64,000 nt of DNA from Sulfuricurvum sp. (GCF_028710345.1 NZ_JAQTUH010000006.1:124001-188000); one strand, 5' to 3'. Shown: positions 1-9,914, counted from the stretch's first letter. Translations and numbers: made by a program. Notes: generated by a model not told the origin, from the letters alone.

Positions 1-5
1 GCTCC

Positions 6-812
6 TTAACGGTCACGATCAGAGATCACAACCGATTTCTCTGCATCAAATTTTTCGATCAAGAATACACCTTCAGCTTCTTGATAAACAAGCGGGGTAT
101 CCGGTTCACCATTCGTGATATCTGTTCCACGAGGCACTTCGTGACCCAAACGGGCAAAACGTTCCGTATCATAACGATCGATTCGGGCTGGATCGCGGTT
201 TTCAGGTCCGATAATCTCACGCGCCTCTTTACCGAAGATTTTGTCCACTTCATACCATGCGGCAAACTCATCCCCTTGGAGTGGGTAGGTTTTACGCAAT
301 GGGAACCCTTCCCAATCATCCGGCATCAAAATACGTTTCATAAACGGATGGTTGTTGACCACAACACCGAACATATCGTACATCTCACGCTCAGACCAAT
401 CAGCGGAGCGGAACAATGATGAGAGGCTTTGGATCGACTCTTTCTCATCGATTTTGCATTTCACCCGAACACGTTTGCGTTTGGACATACTGAGCATTTG
501 GTAGAAAATTTCAAATTTCCCCTCTGCCGCTAACCAATCGATGGCTGAGAGCTCAGAGAGCTGATTATACTCAAGCTCATTTTTCATCAACTCGATAACG
601 CCGAAATTATCAGCAGCCTTAATAATGACTACCATTTGGTCTACTTGGATATACGCATCCAATACGTCAAATTTTGCTTTAATCGCTTCGAGGTCGTGCG
701 TAAACACATCATCACTGCTCACATCGTGTTTCGCCACTTGCGGAGCAACCCAAAAACGGTCAGTATAATACGGTTTTGCTTGGACGTTGTCTTTTGGAGT
801 ATACGCTCTCAT
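6..812 (-). CDS. nuoC: NADH-quinone oxidoreductase subunit C
   Basis: A 268-residue NuoC, part of the peripheral arm of complex I, which passes electrons to quinone. The family signature is visible as ERE-x-YDMFG at residues 141-149, followed by the RILMPDDWEGFPLRK strand. The start ATG shares one base with the nuoB stop (TAATG), so the two are translationally coupled. The bases after its stop (positions 5-1, read on the minus strand) spell GGAGC, which fits a ribosome binding site for nuoD just outside the window. NuoC is separate here, not fused to NuoD. Confidence 0.95.
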   Translation of the reverse strand: MRAYTPKDNVQAKPYYTDRFWVAPQVAKHDVSSDDVFTHDLEAIKAKFDVLDAYIQVDQMVVIIKAADNFGVIELMKNELEYNQLSELSAIDWLAAEGKFEIFYQMLSMSKRKRVRVKCKIDEKESIQSLSSLFRSADWSEREMYDMFGVVVNNHPFMKRILMPDDWEGFPLRKTYPLQGDEFAAWYEVDKIFGKEAREIIGPENRDPARIDRYDTERFARLGHEVPRGTDITNGEPDTPLVYQEAEGVFLIEKFDAEKSVVISDRDR

Positions 813-1321
813 TACATCAACCTTTTTGGCTTTTGAGCACGAGACGCACTCTCACGACGAATTTTTTGTTGGAGCATCATCACCCCATATTGCAACGTCT
901 CAGGACGTGGGGCACACCCTGGAAGATACAAATCGACAGGGATAACACGATCTACCCCTTGAACCGTTGCGTAAGTGTTAAACATCCCGCCGGTATTCGC
1001 ACATGAGCCCATAGAGATGACCCATTTCGGCTCTGCCATTTGGTCGTACAAACGGCGAATAAACTCAGCATGTTTTTTGGTCAACGTCCCTGCAACGACC
1101 ATAAGCTCTGCTTGACGCGGAGAAGCACGGAAAATCGTACCGAAACGGTCAAAGTCATAGCGTGATGCACCCGAAGCCATCATCTCGATACCACAACACG
1201 CCAAGCCGTATGTCAACGCCCAAAGTGAATTAGATCGACCCCAGTTAACCACTTTATCAATCGTGGTTAATGCGACAGGTAGACCGCCGTCTTTTAAATA
1301 ATTTACTTGATGTTGTGCCAT
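812..1321 (-). CDS. nuoB: NADH-quinone oxidoreductase subunit B
   Basis: NuoB carries the N2 [4Fe-4S] cluster that hands electrons to quinone in complex I. Counting from the chosen start, the tandem cysteines are C42-C43 ([10 protein letters not shown]), with C107 ([10 protein letters not shown]) and C136 (LPGCAPRPE), so all four ligands are present. I chose the ATG at 1321 (protein MAQHQ...) over one seven codons upstream, because AAAGGAG sits eight bases before it. That gives 169 residues and a 19-base overlap with the end of nuoA. It is the second gene of the nuo operon. Confidence 0.95.
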   Translation of the reverse strand: MAQHQVNYLKDGGLPVALTTIDKVVNWGRSNSLWALTYGLACCGIEMMASGASRYDFDRFGTIFRASPRQAELMVVAGTLTKKHAEFIRRLYDQMAEPKWVISMGSCANTGGMFNTYATVQGVDRVIPVDLYLPGCAPRPETLQYGVMMLQQKIRRESASRAQKPKRLM

Positions 1322-1692
1322 TCGAGGGCTCCTTTCTTCCACGCATAAACAAATCCGATAGCCAGTAGCAAGATGAACATCATCATCTCAACAAAACCAA
1401 ACCAACCAAGCAATTTAAAATCAATCGCCCACGGAAACATAAAAACGATCTCGACATCGAAAAGCAAAAATAGCAATGCAAACAGATAAAACTGTGTCGA
1501 AATACGGTTAGGTTGTTTACTCACCTCAGGTCCGCATTCGTACGGAGAGAGTTTTATTTTTTCCGTATCTTTAGCCGCGAGCGCGCGACTGGCTAAACGT
1601 GCAATCACCGTGGTTGCATAGAATGCCCCGAAGGTGAGAACAAACAGTACAAATACCCCAAAATAAGGATTTGCTACGTTGTAGTGCTCCAT
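1303..1692 (-). CDS. nuoA: NADH-quinone oxidoreductase subunit A
   Basis: A 129-residue membrane subunit of complex I with three hydrophobic helices (about residues 10-30, 67-90 and 96-117). The conserved loop YECGPE lies between helices 1 and 2, and acidic residues lie in helix 2 ([10 protein letters not shown]). It is the first gene of the nuo operon, preceded by about 430 bases without a gene. An AAGG stretch about nine bases before the ATG can serve as ribosome binding site. Confidence 0.95.
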   Translation of the reverse strand: MEHYNVANPYFGVFVLFVLTFGAFYATTVIARLASRALAAKDTEKIKLSPYECGPEVSKQPNRISTQFYLFALLFLLFDVEIVFMFPWAIDFKLLGWFGFVEMMMFILLLAIGFVYAWKKGALEWHNIK

Positions 1693-2119
1693 GAATCCGA
1701 CCTTTTGTGTTGATGGTATCTCCGCAGTTTTACGTGCGGGAAATTAACAATTATTGCACTATAGCCAAGTTTTAGTTAAACATCCCCTTATGCAAAAGAA
1801 CTTATATCCCTTCTGTTACCTTTCTAAACACTGATGTTTAATTCATAAGTTATCATGTTAAATTATGTCTGGCAACTGTGATTAAAAGCTCATTTAAGCC
1901 GTGAATAGGAAAGTTAAGGGGAAGTTATTATTCTCTTTTCGAATAGTTTATGCATTAGGAGATTGTTGAGATTAACAAAAACGTTACTAAAGGGAACAAA
2001 AATATTTTGATTTCTTCGATACTTTTAAGAAACTCATTTTTTTGATCTCATTCTCGGCATCCCATGCACCGACACAGAACCTAACTTTGGAAATAAAAGA
2101 AGTTGATTGAGTAAAAAGA
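1693..2119. other. Gene-free region upstream of nuoA
   Basis: About 430 bases without a convincing ORF on either strand. It must hold the nuo operon promoter (minus strand) and the 3-prime end of the neighbouring lipoprotein transcript. It is AT-rich; I see no strong terminator hairpin, tRNA or repeat copy here. Confidence 0.5.
1758..1763 (-). promoter_or_regulatory. Possible -10 element of the nuo operon
   Basis: On the minus strand this reads TATAGT, preceded by GGC. It lies about 65 bases before the nuoA start. No good -35 is visible, which is common in this phylum. Motif match only. Confidence 0.3.
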
Positions 2120-3007
2120 TTACTGCATATATACTTGAGAAAACTCTTTTGCTTTACTTTCATCGGTATAGAATCTTACATCACCCATCATTATATCGCC
2201 AGATCTAATAAAAGAAGTTATAAAATAATCTTCTGTTTTTTCGCGTAGCATATATCTATCCGCAAATATTATGTAACCGAAAACAATAGTAGGTCCCTCT
2301 ATGCTAAATTGATAACTTCCTGCATCAGAATAGCTATTGTCACTATTATCAAAACGATGAACAGATGTTGCATCTGCATTAAATACCCATTTTGAAAAAT
2401 AACCTAGCTTTCGTCCATATTCTGCTGATACACTATATAAAGTTTTACCAGCAATCATAGATTTAAATCGTTGTGCTTTTGTTTCATTAAGATGAGATTG
2501 TGTTTCTTGTAAAGATTTCGCTTTTCCAGTGTATCCAGGAATATTTTTTACTGCTTCGTGCAATGCTATTACATCTGATTCATTCGTAGGAAGACTAATA
2601 CCAGTAGATTTTATTACATCGATAACATCTGATGTAATGATGATACCATTTGTAGCATTTCCATCTGTATCCAGTGTCTGAAGCATTTGTGCTACAGATA
2701 CATTATCTTCAAAAATATCACCTTTATCGATGAGATCTTTTGCACTAATCGATCGTAATACAATCTCTCCTATTTTAAACGTACAATCTTTCCCTTTTTC
2801 AAATTGAAAACTTCCGTCTATACCTGTCGTACCATTTTGCTCACCACAAACATAATTAATACCACCTACTGCTGAATCAATATAATATCCTACCCCAATT
2901 GTAGAATTTTGACTCATGGTAGTGCCCGCATCTGAACTGCCCCCGCAACCTGTAAACAATAATCCTACCCCAATTAATAAACAAAAAGATTTAAATTTTT
3001 GACTCAT
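2120..3007 (-). CDS. Lipoprotein with DxDGN motif, unknown function
   Basis: Predicted lipoprotein of about 295 residues with signal peptide and lipobox LLFTGC, followed by GGSS, which suggests export and lipid anchoring. The mature part begins with a small domain around IDSAVGG and a CTFKIG strand, then LQTLDTDGNATNG, which looks like a calcium-loop type motif. The same domain order occurs in the lipoprotein at 61673-62719, so the two are paralogues. The C-terminal half (from about residue 180) is different and may be the variable functional part. I chose the second ATG (3007), since AAAGGA is correctly spaced only for it. No function can be assigned. Confidence 0.75.
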   Translation of the reverse strand: MSQKFKSFCLLIGVGLLFTGCGGSSDAGTTMSQNSTIGVGYYIDSAVGGINYVCGEQNGTTGIDGSFQFEKGKDCTFKIGEIVLRSISAKDLIDKGDIFEDNVSVAQMLQTLDTDGNATNGIIITSDVIDVIKSTGISLPTNESDVIALHEAVKNIPGYTGKAKSLQETQSHLNETKAQRFKSMIAGKTLYSVSAEYGRKLGYFSKWVFNADATSVHRFDNSDNSYSDAGSYQFSIEGPTIVFGYIIFADRYMLREKTEDYFITSFIRSGDIMMGDVRFYTDESKAKEFSQVYMQ

Positions 3008-3236
3008 ATTCATTCCTTTATTTTGCTATTTTTTAGAATATCAAATATAATATAATAATCATATTAAAGTTGAATTATATTATTTATAGAATCATTTTTT
3101 ATTCTAATACTATTACAATCTTTAGAGTAACATATTTTATAATGCTAGAGAATCTCATTTTCGATACACTCCTTCAATCAATATTAACTCGTATAACTCA
3201 TTTTAAACTCAATGCTAAAACTATTTATCATTGTGA

Positions 3237-4436
3237 CTACAAAAAACTCACTGGCACTGCCAAGCAATCCTCTCCAAACGATAAAACGTTTTCACCCATA
3301 TAAAACACAATCCCCATTACGTGATTTTGACTATTTTTTTGAAAATCTCGGATGTGTTTAAAATCTTCTTTTCCAACACTCATAGATGCTTTGACTTCAA
3401 TAGCGATAATCTGATTGTCACGTTTTAGGATAAAGTCAATCTCTTTTTTGTCGTTGGTTCGATAGTGATAGATATCGGTTGAGATTTCAGTGAAACTCAA
3501 ATGTTTCATTAGCTCATTACATACTAATGTTTCAACCAATGCACCTTTATACATCGATTCCTCAAAACTCTGTTGGGTAGTTATTTTCAAAAAATAACTC
3601 ATCACCCCTGTATCGTTTAGATACAGTTTGGGAGATTTTACGAATTGTTTTCCAATATTCTCAAAATACGGTCTGAGCATTTTTACTTGGAATGTCTGTT
3701 CTAAAATGGACAAATAGTTTTCAATCGTCTCAATACGAACTCCAACCTCTTTGGCTAAATCAGATTTCACCAACATCTGAGTACTTCGTGGAGCAATAAT
3801 GTTCAAAAAGCGAAAATAGCTGTCGATATCGCGTAATTCGGCTAAGTCTCTCGCATCTCTCTCAACGTAGGTGCTAATGTAGGAGGAAAACCATAATCGA
3901 CGCTCCATCGGCGTAATAAGCTTGAGAGCTTCGGGATAGCCACCCCGTATGATTTGCTCAACTATGTCAGCGTAAGCAATATATTTGCTCTCAAAGGAAT
4001 GCTCAAACAATGCATCAATGATATTGGTTTTAGGCTCATGGGATTTTTCTTTGAGACTCAAAGGATAAAGCTCGAGTTCTATGATCCGCCCTGCCAACGT
4101 ATCTTTAGCTTGTTTCATGTCCAATATATTGGCACTTCCGGTGAGGAGGAAATCGCCGTTGCGGCGGTTAGCATCCACATAGAGTTTCAATGCTTCGAGA
4201 AGCTCTGGTGCTTTTTGTATTTCATCAATACATGCCGGCTTAGGTAATCGTTGAATAAATCCAATAGGGTCTTCTTTCACGCTAATACGAACACTAATAT
4301 CATCTAAAACAACATAATGGAGATTAAGATGCGTCGATAAGGTGGACTTGCCCACTTGACGAGCACCTTTTAAAAGGACAATAGGAGAAATTGAAAGTGC
4401 TGTTTTTACCAATGTATCAATGCTACGTGCTAACAT
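3237..4436 (-). CDS. AAA_14/DUF4143-type ATPase
   Basis: A 399-residue P-loop protein of the widespread AAA_14 plus DUF4143 type. Walker A is GARQVGKST (residues 24-32), Walker B ends in IDE (D71-E72), and LLTGSAN is the sensor strand. A winged-helix-like middle is followed by a C-terminal PD-(D/E)XK-like pattern: EIDFIL with D334, then E347-V-K349. The family is common, often strain-variable, and its role is not established; the nuclease-like pattern suggests DNA-related activity but that is inference. It stands alone, is framed by AT-rich gaps, and has an unusual palindrome immediately upstream, which suggests autoregulation and possible horizontal acquisition. Confidence 0.85.
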   Translation of the reverse strand: MLARSIDTLVKTALSISPIVLLKGARQVGKSTLSTHLNLHYVVLDDISVRISVKEDPIGFIQRLPKPACIDEIQKAPELLEALKLYVDANRRNGDFLLTGSANILDMKQAKDTLAGRIIELELYPLSLKEKSHEPKTNIIDALFEHSFESKYIAYADIVEQIIRGGYPEALKLITPMERRLWFSSYISTYVERDARDLAELRDIDSYFRFLNIIAPRSTQMLVKSDLAKEVGVRIETIENYLSILEQTFQVKMLRPYFENIGKQFVKSPKLYLNDTGVMSYFLKITTQQSFEESMYKGALVETLVCNELMKHLSFTEISTDIYHYRTNDKKEIDFILKRDNQIIAIEVKASMSVGKEDFKHIRDFQKNSQNHVMGIVFYMGENVLSFGEDCLAVPVSFL

Positions 4437-4452
4437 GATTCAATCCTTTAAA

Positions 4453-4489
4453 TAATACTAGTATAATAGCATATATTATACTAGTATTA
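4453..4489. promoter_or_regulatory. Large perfect palindrome upstream of the ATPase
   Basis: Two 16-base arms (4453-4468 and 4474-4489) are perfect inverted copies around the spacer GCATA. Each arm contains its own palindrome ATACTAGTAT (4455-4464 and 4478-4487), with centres 23 bases apart. On the minus strand the arms include TAGTATAAT, a good extended -10. The element ends 16 bases before the ATPase start codon. A tandem operator overlapping the promoter of 3237-4436 is the simplest reading; an RNA hairpin in its leader is the alternative. Confidence 0.7.
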
Positions 4490-4535
4490 CAAAGATTGTT
4501 ATCTTAGCACGACTGATTTATTCTTGAGAGAGATT

Positions 4536-6272
4536 TTATCGGTTCAAAAACCCAACCGATTTTTCGTTATCGAAGCTTCCCGCTTTCTCTTTTCGTATCT
4601 CATCTTCAAAATCGCTCAACATAAAAATCGCGTTATCGCGTGCGGCTACGTTGTAAGCGGTATTTTTTACAATCAGATTAATTTGCCCCCCCGTTAGTGG
4701 GTGCGATGTCAATTTGTTCACATCAAATCCCTCTTCAAACGGAGCATTTTTCGGAAGCATCATCTCCCACAGTTTTAAGCGTTGCGATTGATCGGGCTTT
4801 TTAAACTCGATTTTGTAGTTAAAACGACGAGAAAATGCTTGGTCAATGTTTTCGAGGAGGTTGGTGGTTGCAATCAAAATCCCTTGGAACTTCTCGATTT
4901 GCTCTAAAAAGATATTTTGCATCTGATTGTGCATTTGATCGGCAGATGAGCCTACTCCTGCGGAACGTGATGCTAAAAACTGGTCGGCTTCGTTGAGGAG
5001 CAAAATCGGCTCAGTTTTGGTCTGTGCCGTCAAATCGGCATAGGTATCGAAGATTTTACGGACATTTTTTTCCGATTCTCCCACATACATCGAGAGGATT
5101 TTGGAACAATCAAAACTAAGCACTTGACGCTTGAGTGAACGTGAGAGTGAGTGGGCGGTTAATGTTTTCCCAGTACCCGGAGGGCCGTAAAAAATAATAC
5201 GGGCATCAATCCCCGCTTTTTTATCTTTTACCCCCCACGCATGGAGACGGGCAATCACTTCGCGATCCAACTGACGCATCAGGTTTTGGAGGGTTTTTTC
5301 GGTTGATGGATTCAGTACCACGTTCTCCAAAGAGGTGATCGGTTCGATGAGTTCAAAAATCTCCTGCTCTTTAATGAGCATATCGAGTTTAAGTTTGCTC
5401 GCTTTTTTCTTTTTTTGGGGATGCATAATCGACTGAAGTACCTCATCGACAATGTAAAATGCCCGTGAAATCCCCCCAAATGGGTTGAGCATCTCTTCAT
5501 AATCGATCACGTCATCGTTAATAAGTCGCGCCCCATCTTCGAGCAACGCACGGTTTTTGATCCGCTCATAATCATCAAAACTAATCAAATCGATGAGGGT
5601 ATTCATCTCTCTTAAATTCCCCTCGGTCGCACTGTACTCCTCTTTTAGCAGTGCTAAAAAAATCACTTGCTCTTTGGGCTCAAGCTTTTTTTGTTTAAAA
5701 AAACGATCCAATACCACATCTTGAGAGGTTTGTGCAATCCGCTCACCGATCCGTTTTTCGAGTAAGTCCAGTTTGCTCTGAATACGGTTCACTCCAAGTG
5801 AATGGTCGTTTCCGCTATGACGGACAATCGACATTTTTTGGTACAACTCGATACGAAAAAATTGATCTTGGAGATACTCCAAATGATCGGCATAAGGTTT
5901 AATCTCAGGGAGTGTCATCTCTAATGACCCCTCTTCGAGAAGTTTCATAAATATCGACGTCAATGCCACGGGAGTATTAAAAAGCTCCAACTGAGACAAC
6001 TCACTAATTTTAATCGGAGTAAAGGAGTGGTGGGTAATCCATCCCAATTCCAAAAGGGTTTTGACTTCGTTAAAATGGGCAAGGTAATCGTAGCTTTCTG
6101 CTCCGTAAATCTCTTGCAATAGCTCAAAAACGGCTACGTCCTCTTGGGACTGCAAAAATTTTCGGGTGAGAAGCTGTAAAATTTTTGCCTCATCTATCGT
6201 ACATTTGAGTTGGGCAAAAATGTGGGTTTTCTCGATATGTTTGTTCTCTAAAAAATCAATCAGATATTTCAA
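4536..6272 (-). CDS. AAA+ ATPase, Campylobacterota type
   Basis: A 578-residue protein with a long helical N-terminal half (about 1-330, no recognised domain) and a C-terminal AAA+ module. Walker A is GPPGTGKT (363-370), sensor 1 is ATTN, and the arginine finger is in FSRRF (around 482). The Walker B reads LLLNEAD (N427-E428), with asparagine where most AAA+ proteins have aspartate. No protease or other effector domain is attached. It is the last gene of an overlapping run and shares four bases with the acyl-CoA ligase gene. It probably remodels a protein partner, but the target is unknown. Confidence 0.85.
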   Translation of the reverse strand: MKYLIDFLENKHIEKTHIFAQLKCTIDEAKILQLLTRKFLQSQEDVAVFELLQEIYGAESYDYLAHFNEVKTLLELGWITHHSFTPIKISELSQLELFNTPVALTSIFMKLLEEGSLEMTLPEIKPYADHLEYLQDQFFRIELYQKMSIVRHSGNDHSLGVNRIQSKLDLLEKRIGERIAQTSQDVVLDRFFKQKKLEPKEQVIFLALLKEEYSATEGNLREMNTLIDLISFDDYERIKNRALLEDGARLINDDVIDYEEMLNPFGGISRAFYIVDEVLQSIMHPQKKKKASKLKLDMLIKEQEIFELIEPITSLENVVLNPSTEKTLQNLMRQLDREVIARLHAWGVKDKKAGIDARIIFYGPPGTGKTLTAHSLSRSLKRQVLSFDCSKILSMYVGESEKNVRKIFDTYADLTAQTKTEPILLLNEADQFLASRSAGVGSSADQMHNQMQNIFLEQIEKFQGILIATTNLLENIDQAFSRRFNYKIEFKKPDQSQRLKLWEMMLPKNAPFEEGFDVNKLTSHPLTGGQINLIVKNTAYNVAARDNAIFMLSDFEDEIRKEKAGSFDNEKSVGFLNR

Positions 6273-7816
6273 TAGTTTCCTTGTTGTTTTAACACTCGTT
6301 TGAGTACTTTTCCGGTGGCAGTTTTCGGGAGAGATTCTACCACAGTTATCGTTTTAGGGATTTTAAAGGCGGCGAGATGCTCTTTGAGTTGAGCTTTGAT
6401 TTGAGCGGGAGTTGTCTGTTCAAACCCCTCTTCGAGTTCGATAAACGCAATCGGAACCTCTCCGCTGTGCGGATCGTTCATACCGATTACCGCCGCAAGC
6501 TTAACACTGGGTAACAGCATCATCTGCTCTTCAATCTGGCGTGGATAGATATTGATCCCTTTCGAGATAATCAAATCTTTAATACGATCGACGATATAAA
6601 CGTATCCCTCTTCGTCCACTTTGGCGATATCACCGGTACGAAGCCAGCCGTTTTGGATCGTTTCGGCACTCTCGGATGGATTGTTCAAATACCCCTGCAT
6701 AACACAGTCCCCTTTGACAATCAACTCACCCGCTTCACCAATAGGGAGCTCAACCATCTCCTCATTGACAATTTTTACCTCATACCCATAGAGCGGTAAT
6801 CCGACTGAGAGGGTTTTTTGTTTCTCTATCGGATTAATAATCACCGCAGGAGAACATTCACTCAATCCATACCCCTCTAACATCGTAGCACGCTTAAACG
6901 TTGCACGAAATCGGTTAAGGGTGTCTTGGTTTAGCGCCGATCCCCCGGAAACAAAAACACGAATACGGTTAAACCACAAAAAATACCACGGTAATTTCGC
7001 GCGGATAAGGGCATTGTAAATATCAGGTACACCCATAAATATCGTTACTTGTTTGAGTAATGTTTGCTTAATAATATTACTAAACGGCAGAATAGAAGGG
7101 ATGATCACAAAAGAGGCCTGCACGAAAAACGGGAGTATCACCATAATCGAAAACGTAAACGAATGAAACATAGGGAGATAGACGATGAAACGATCCCGTG
7201 AACTCAAATCAAAACGCTCACGTGCAGCGACAAGGTTTGAAAAAAGGTTTCGATTACTAATCATCGCACCCTTTGGATGTCCCGTCGTACCGGAGGTATA
7301 AAAGATGACGGCGGTGTCATCGAGTTTTGCTGAACTTGGGGTATGGGTGTGTAAATGGGTAGAGAGAATCTCATCCAATACCAAATGGCATCGATCCTCT
7401 TTTGGGGCTTTATCAATCCAGATAGTATGTTCTAATGATGCGACGGCTGTGCACAGTGACTCAACCTCTTTGGCAAATTTAGAAGCAGTAATCAGTAGTT
7501 TCGCACCGCAATCGTCTAAAATATAGGAATATTCCTCATTTTTAAGCATCGTGTTAATCGGTACGGTTACCGCACCGAGCTTACTGATAGCAAAGACACT
7601 TTGGACAAACTCTACACTGTTGGGGCAGATAAGAGCAACCCTATCACCCCCTCCGATCCCTATCAGTTCTAATGCACGGGCAAGTTGATCAACACTCTCT
7701 AAAAATTGTGTATAGGTAAAGCTCTTATCCTCGATAAAGATAACCTTTTTGGAAGATTTCTCTTCCGAAACGGAGAAGAGCATTTCATAAAAGTTAGAAT
7801 ACGGATACGAGATCAA
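6269..7816 (-). CDS. Acyl-CoA synthetase / long-chain fatty acid-CoA ligase
   Basis: ANL-superfamily adenylating enzyme of 515 residues that should activate a carboxylic acid to acyl-AMP and then acyl-CoA. Diagnostic motifs are YTSGTTGHPKG (173-183), GYGLSECSP, GWLRTGDIAKVDEEGY, the hinge DRIKDLIISKG, and TATGKVLKR with catalytic lysine near 503. The upstream gene encodes a FadL-like outer-membrane channel and overlaps it by four bases, so imported fatty acids or similar hydrophobic acids are the likely substrate. No signal peptide is seen; it is cytoplasmic. I do not assign fadD because chain length cannot be read from sequence. Confidence 0.9.
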   Translation of the reverse strand: MISYPYSNFYEMLFSVSEEKSSKKVIFIEDKSFTYTQFLESVDQLARALELIGIGGGDRVALICPNSVEFVQSVFAISKLGAVTVPINTMLKNEEYSYILDDCGAKLLITASKFAKEVESLCTAVASLEHTIWIDKAPKEDRCHLVLDEILSTHLHTHTPSSAKLDDTAVIFYTSGTTGHPKGAMISNRNLFSNLVAARERFDLSSRDRFIVYLPMFHSFTFSIMVILPFFVQASFVIIPSILPFSNIIKQTLLKQVTIFMGVPDIYNALIRAKLPWYFLWFNRIRVFVSGGSALNQDTLNRFRATFKRATMLEGYGLSECSPAVIINPIEKQKTLSVGLPLYGYEVKIVNEEMVELPIGEAGELIVKGDCVMQGYLNNPSESAETIQNGWLRTGDIAKVDEEGYVYIVDRIKDLIISKGINIYPRQIEEQMMLLPSVKLAAVIGMNDPHSGEVPIAFIELEEGFEQTTPAQIKAQLKEHLAAFKIPKTITVVESLPKTATGKVLKRVLKQQGNY

Positions 7817-9036
7817 AAGCGGTACTCGATTCCGGCGGTAACCAAATAGGCTTTTGCGTTAGAAAACTCTCCATTGACGGGATTACTACCACTACTCTGG
7901 TGTACTTCACGTGATTCTTTCATATCAACTAATCCGGCTAAACCGATATTCCATGAAGGGGTGATTTGATAACGAGCACCAAGAGAAAAAATCCATGCAT
8001 TAGAATCGGGAAGTTCATACCCTAATGTTGCTTCCGGTGTTGGACTTTCATCATACGCAATCCCTGCCATTGCCGTTAGTTTATCAATTTTTTGAGTCAA
8101 GCCAAGACGGTAAGTATTAGTGTTTTCATAATTTTTTGGTATAGGAGTCCCAAAAGCAACTGTCGCGGCATTTGGTGTTCCACTGTAGTCAAAATCCAAA
8201 TTTTTATACGCTGACCAATAGGTTCGCTCATATACCGCTTCTACGGTAGTCTCCGTTTCAAACGTATAAGCTGTCGCAAGGTTGAGAGCAGCAGGCAGTG
8301 GAATAGAAACACTGGCTGGACCGCTGTAAGCAGCATGTGTTGGATAAGCAGATGGAAGATAATTAAGCGTTGCACTTCCCTCAACATCCAAAGAAATTTT
8401 TGAACGATAGGTTGCCGCAAGTGAAAGATTATTAAGAGGTCGATAATTAAGCGCCAAGTTATAACCATAATCGATTGCATCTCCGGTCAAATCGCGAGAC
8501 ACCTGTGTAGCTCCGGTATTACTTTTTACAACACCGTCTGTCCGAACGATTCGAAAGCCAACCCCTAAACTCATCGTATTACTCAACGGCACTGCCATAG
8601 TAGGGTTAACCTCTATCGTTTGAAGGGTAAACTCTTCCGCACTCGATTTCGCCGGTTGAGAATCCCACCGTTTTGACAATCCCGCCGGAGCAACAATACT
8701 CAACCCTACACGAGCACCGTTATCCCCCAATTTTTTAGAGGTAAAATGGAGTGTTGGAACCAAAAATGATTCACTTTTTGAATCAATATTATATGCACCA
8801 CTGGTTGATGCATAGTGAATTTTAGAGAGTCCTATATAGGTTGCATCGACTTCGAGCAACCCCGCATCATCATTATAGACCATTGCAGCAGGATTATAAT
8901 ATGCCGCATCCGCGCCGTGTGCATTTGCCACATACGCTGCACCAAGTGCCGTTGCATTGAGTGAACTCTCTGGGATTTTATACCCCCCTGCCAATAGTGT
9001 TGCGGCAGTCAATACCGATAAAGTGATGATACGCAT
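7813..9036 (-). CDS. FadL/OmpP1-type outer-membrane transport protein
   Basis: About 407 residues: signal peptide, an N-terminal plug-like segment (YKIPESSLNATALG, then DAAYYNPAAM), many amphipathic strands, and a terminal aromatic residue (GIEYRF) typical of outer-membrane barrels. This is the FadL/TodX family, which passes long-chain fatty acids or other hydrophobic compounds across the outer membrane. I chose the internal ATG at 9036, preceded by AGGAGA. That ATG overlaps the nfo stop by one base, whereas the longer reading would extend 45 bases into nfo. The adjacent acyl-CoA ligase supports an uptake-and-activation role. Confidence 0.9.
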   Translation of the reverse strand: MRIITLSVLTAATLLAGGYKIPESSLNATALGAAYVANAHGADAAYYNPAAMVYNDDAGLLEVDATYIGLSKIHYASTSGAYNIDSKSESFLVPTLHFTSKKLGDNGARVGLSIVAPAGLSKRWDSQPAKSSAEEFTLQTIEVNPTMAVPLSNTMSLGVGFRIVRTDGVVKSNTGATQVSRDLTGDAIDYGYNLALNYRPLNNLSLAATYRSKISLDVEGSATLNYLPSAYPTHAAYSGPASVSIPLPAALNLATAYTFETETTVEAVYERTYWSAYKNLDFDYSGTPNAATVAFGTPIPKNYENTNTYRLGLTQKIDKLTAMAGIAYDESPTPEATLGYELPDSNAWIFSLGARYQITPSWNIGLAGLVDMKESREVHQSSGSNPVNGEFSNAKAYLVTAGIEYRF

Positions 9037-9884
9037 TATTTCTCCTGTAGTGAATATAAAAGTGCTATCTCTTGAGCCCAAATCGTCTCATCAATGGTTT
9101 CAAGGACGAGTGGAATATCATCCATCCGTGAATCATTCATGATAAATCCAAACGCTTCCAAACCTATTTTCCCTTTACCCAGTGAATCATGGCGATCCAC
9201 ATGGCTTCCTAGGTCTGGTTTAGAATCGTTAATGTGCATCCCTTTGAGATAGTTGAACCCTACAATTGTATCAAACTCTTTCCATGTTGCATCATACGCC
9301 TCTCGAGTTCGAATATCATAACCTGCTGTAAACATATGGCACGTATCGATACAAACACCTACTCTTGATTTGTCCTCTATACGCTCTATTATGGCATTTA
9401 GATGTTCAAAACGCCATCCTAAATTTGACCCTTGACCCGCCGTATTTTCGATTACGAGTGTGACACCATTCGTAACACTTAACGCTTCATTCATACTGAA
9501 TGCGATACGATCAATACACTCTTCTTCACTGATTTGTTTCAAATGACTCCCCGGATGGAAGTTCAACCGATCCAATCCCAGCTGAGAACAACGATTCACC
9601 TCATCAATAAATGCTTCGAGCGATTTTTGCCGTTTATCCTCTTCGGGATGACCGAGATTGATGAGATACGAATCGTGAGGAAGAATGTGTTTTGGCAAGA
9701 TTCCGCTTTTGGCAAGATTGGCTTGAAACAGTGCTATCGTCTCATTATCGAGAGGCTTCGCCGCCCACTGTTTTTGGTTTTTGGTAAAAAGGGCAAACGC
9801 TTTTGCCCCGATTTTCATTGCATTAAGAGGGGCGTTAAAAACACCGCCCGAAGCGGAAACGTGAGCACCGACAAATTTAGACAT
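9036..9884 (-). CDS. nfo: Endonuclease IV (AP endonuclease)
   Basis: A 282-residue metal-dependent AP endonuclease that cuts 5-prime to abasic sites in base excision repair. The metal-ligand motifs of the family are all visible: [35 protein letters not shown] and the DRHDSLGKG loop. Its stop codon overlaps the start of the FadL-like gene, an odd pairing for a repair enzyme. The aminotransferase gene ends 30 bases upstream. Confidence 0.95.
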   Translation of the reverse strand: MSKFVGAHVSASGGVFNAPLNAMKIGAKAFALFTKNQKQWAAKPLDNETIALFQANLAKSGILPKHILPHDSYLINLGHPEEDKRQKSLEAFIDEVNRCSQLGLDRLNFHPGSHLKQISEEECIDRIAFSMNEALSVTNGVTLVIENTAGQGSNLGWRFEHLNAIIERIEDKSRVGVCIDTCHMFTAGYDIRTREAYDATWKEFDTIVGFNYLKGMHINDSKPDLGSHVDRHDSLGKGKIGLEAFGFIMNDSRMDDIPLVLETIDETIWAQEIALLYSLQEK

Positions 9885-9914
9885 TAATATTCCTGATTAT
9901 TTAATATCGCTATT

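Noticed and set aside
81-419. ORF on the plus strand inside nuoC
   Set aside because: Antisense shadow of a well-supported gene, without its own ribosome binding site or family signal.
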